Positions 63,701-64,000 of a DNA stretch of 64,000 bases are shown here, one piece after another. The notes under the pieces are model-generated. The model did no database searches, was not told where the DNA came from, and worked only from the letters and a program-made list of their open reading frames with translations. The number at the start of each line of letters is the position of its first letter. Within the stretch, counting starts at the first letter, position 1. This DNA comes from Neonectria sp. B-13 (lineage: Eukaryota > Ascomycota > Sordariomycetes > Hypocreales > Nectriaceae), in NCBI GenBank assembly GCA_002682825.1, contig NOKP01000017.1, positions 744,001 to 808,000 of the forward strand, given 5' to 3'. The translations under genes were made by a program, and so were the position numbers.

Positions 63701-64000
63701 GTCTCTGGCCACTGGGATGGCAAAACAGGCCCTAAAATATGTCAGTATAATCTCAAAACGCGGGGTGATGGGAATTCTTTTGCGAGAGTCGGGGAAACGT
63801 TACCTTGACCAAGCCGGACGGCATTGCTGATATCCTGATTCGTAAACAACGACACTTCTTGCAGAGTCTGGGCGGAAGAGCTTGAAAGGTCGCTCAAGAG
63901 ATTATAGTACAGTTCCAGCACCTGGAGCGTCTCCTTTTCAGAATAAAGAGCCTTCTGAAGCATGACGATGAGACGCGTGTCGCCGCCTGGATTTTCGATG
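60799..64000 (-). CDS. Megasynthase C-terminal part: end of C, then A-T-R (probable PKS-NRPS hybrid; 5' part off window)
   Basis: Exons 63804->64000 and 60799-63731 are joined by a 72-bp intron. The visible start (GGDTRLIVMLQKALYSEKET) is the tail of a condensation domain. LGQGPVLPSQWPETLVHRID then leads into an adenylation domain, an entry sequence characteristic of fungal PKS-NRPS hybrids. A-domain motifs are AAVLFTSGSTGVPKGVVLSH, AFNAYGPTECSMSSN, YRTGDKGILRPDG and GRIEGDTQIKLRGLRIEM. The carrier site is DFFQVGGNSMLLIELRQLV (serine present). The terminal domain has IVVSGATGFLGNYLMRLLI and GYAASKWTSE, an intact NADPH loop and YxxxK. An active reductase would release an amino-acid-extended chain as an aldehyde, rather than by Dieckmann cyclisation. 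The PKS half, if present, lies beyond base 64000. Confidence 0.88.

Noticed and set aside
1..64000. tRNA, rRNA, CRISPR arrays and intact transposons
   Set aside because: Looked for on both strands by eye; no cloverleaf-like, array-like or transposase-like sequence was recognised.
17868..64000. Treating the central block and the megasynthase block as a single cluster
   Set aside because: They are separated by the arrestin-like gene and its neighbour, use different candidate promoter motifs, and only the central block shows PTS1-bearing enzymes.

Overview
The window is nuclear DNA of a filamentous ascomycete, most likely a Sordariomycete-type mould. The genes are split by short introns (about 48-144 bp) with GT...AG ends and CTRAC-like branch sites. 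They include fungal-only families (Zn2Cys6 regulators, RTA1-like proteins, F-box proteins, PRISE reductases, NRPS with a terminal reductase). I placed exon joins by hand from splice signals, reading phase and family motifs; all reported joins keep the frame. No tRNA, rRNA, CRISPR or prokaryotic feature was seen.

Left arm (1-17.8 kb): a partial secreted protein, a zinc-free medium-chain dehydrogenase, a decayed DUF3176-like locus, a secreted cysteine-rich preproprotein and a tubby-like protein. Then comes a duplicated two-gene module, [Zn2Cys6 regulator <- -> RTA1-like exporter] twice in a row (9.2-12.6 and 12.9-15.8 kb), and an F-box protein.

Central block (17.9-45.4 kb): thirteen genes with no PKS, NRPS or terpene-synthase backbone. 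They encode an FAD monooxygenase, a small Zn2Cys6 protein, a cyclase-family hydrolase, an ABM-like barrel protein, an aldehyde dehydrogenase, an alpha/beta hydrolase, a 903-residue Zn2Cys6 regulator, two AMP-forming acyl-CoA ligases, a PRISE-type enone reductase, an MFS transporter, a P450 and an acyl-CoA dehydrogenase. Four enzymes end in a canonical peroxisomal PTS1 tripeptide (SRL, SKL, AKL, ARL). Promoter-containing gaps carry CGG-type sites centred on the palindrome CGGAAATTCCG or its half-site CCGGAATT; the convergent gaps I scanned do not. This looks like one co-regulated pathway, partly in peroxisomes, that activates an acid to its CoA ester and oxidises or shortens it. Its substrate cannot be read from the sequence.

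Right arm (45.7-64 kb): an arrestin-like protein, a fungal regulator-like protein without a zinc finger, then what looks like the end of a second cluster. This has a short-chain dehydrogenase, an Ayg1/FrsA-type hydrolase lacking its catalytic Ser and His, an AflR-style Zn2Cys6 regulator, two small membrane proteins, and the C-terminal part (end of C, then A-T-R) of a megasynthase whose start lies beyond base 64000. The A-domain entry sequence resembles fungal PKS-NRPS hybrids. The dehydrogenase and hydrolase promoters share the 14-mer GCACTTTTTGCGGT. An AT-rich block near 55.2-55.8 kb looks like mutated repeat DNA.
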